From an uncultured Chromatiales bacterium (lineage in GTDB: Bacteria; Pseudomonadota; Gammaproteobacteria; Steroidobacterales; GCA-2729495), in NCBI GenBank assembly GCA_913058165.1, contig CAJXQV010000005.1:1-14182 (forward strand): a stretch of 14,182 bases of DNA, given 5' to 3'. The translations under genes were made by a program, and so were the position numbers. Below the pieces are notes generated by a model that was not told the DNA's origin, did not search any database, and worked only from the letters and a program-made list of their open reading frames with translations. Of this stretch, positions 14,136-14,182 are shown piece after piece; positions within the stretch are counted from its first letter, which is position 1, and every line of letters starts with the position of its first letter.

Positions 14136-14182
14136 CTGTCTCTTATACACATCTGACGCTGCCGACGATCTACTCTGTGTAG
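14136..14182 (-). other. Nextera i5-side adapter, reversed (artefact)
   Basis: This is the reverse complement of the left adapter: mosaic end 14136-14154, adapter arm 14155-14168, the same index 14169-14176 and part of P5. The genome ends at 14135. The apparent stop codon of the regulator's frame at 14180-14182 is adapter, not a real stop. Confidence 0.98.

Noticed and set aside
1..14182. A 47-bp terminal inverted repeat suggesting a complete composite transposon
   Set aside because: The repeat is sequencing adapter including an index; no transposase is present inside.
1..14182. CRISPR arrays, tRNA or rRNA genes, insertion sequences, phage genes
   Set aside because: None were seen when reading both strands; no spaced direct repeats, no cloverleaf-like blocks and no transposase or integrase motifs.

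Overview
This window is one assembled contig (14,182 bp, about half G+C), not a clean genomic slice. Positions 1-48 and 14136-14182 are Illumina Nextera (Tn5) adapter left on both ends, so the biological sequence is 49-14135 and the two outermost genes run off into adapter. The enzyme set suggests a free-living Gammaproteobacterium, perhaps an aquatic one. BioD and BioA read very close to the E. coli proteins. With them are a flavin/F420 LLM oxidoreductase, a GtrA/GT2 pair and a B12-type MerR regulator. The genus cannot be told from the sequence.

Left part (49-4345): a nitrilase-superfamily gene on the minus strand (3' end missing) diverges from a compact biotin operon bioF-bioD-bioA on the plus strand. 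These three genes encode three of the four late steps of biotin synthesis (pimeloyl thioester to KAPA to DAPA to dethiobiotin). bioB, bioC and bioH are not in the window.

Middle (4346-7808): a sugar-transfer locus. A polyprenyl-phosphate-type GT2 glycosyltransferase (+), a large polytopic GT-C-like membrane protein (-) and a GtrA-like small membrane protein (+) are arranged like a gtr-type envelope-glycosylation module. A 14-bp perfect inverted repeat closes it and is shared with the convergent LLM oxidoreductase gene (7809-8831, -).

8838-9328 has no intact annotated gene. It carries what looks like a 60-codon small gene interrupted by a one-base frameshift (8984-9165), with a good ribosome binding site. 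A small glycine-rich secreted protein follows (9329-9781, +) and ends at a strong 19-bp bidirectional terminator (9878-9920).

Right part (9934-14135) is the most interesting. Four minus-strand genes encode a secreted protein, a DUF1295 membrane protein, a methyltransferase strikingly like plant coclaurine N-methyltransferase and CFA synthases, and an NTF2-like lipoprotein. They lie divergent to a LitR/CarH-type MerR regulator with an intact cobalamin/light-sensing signature. TGTATA boxes, including a pair 11 bp apart lying on the regulator's own -10 box, and a related TTTATAC/GTATAAA inverted repeat on the methyltransferase promoter suggest that the regulator controls itself and the neighbouring genes. 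My reading is a light- and B12-controlled membrane-lipid modification module; its chemistry is not known from the sequence.
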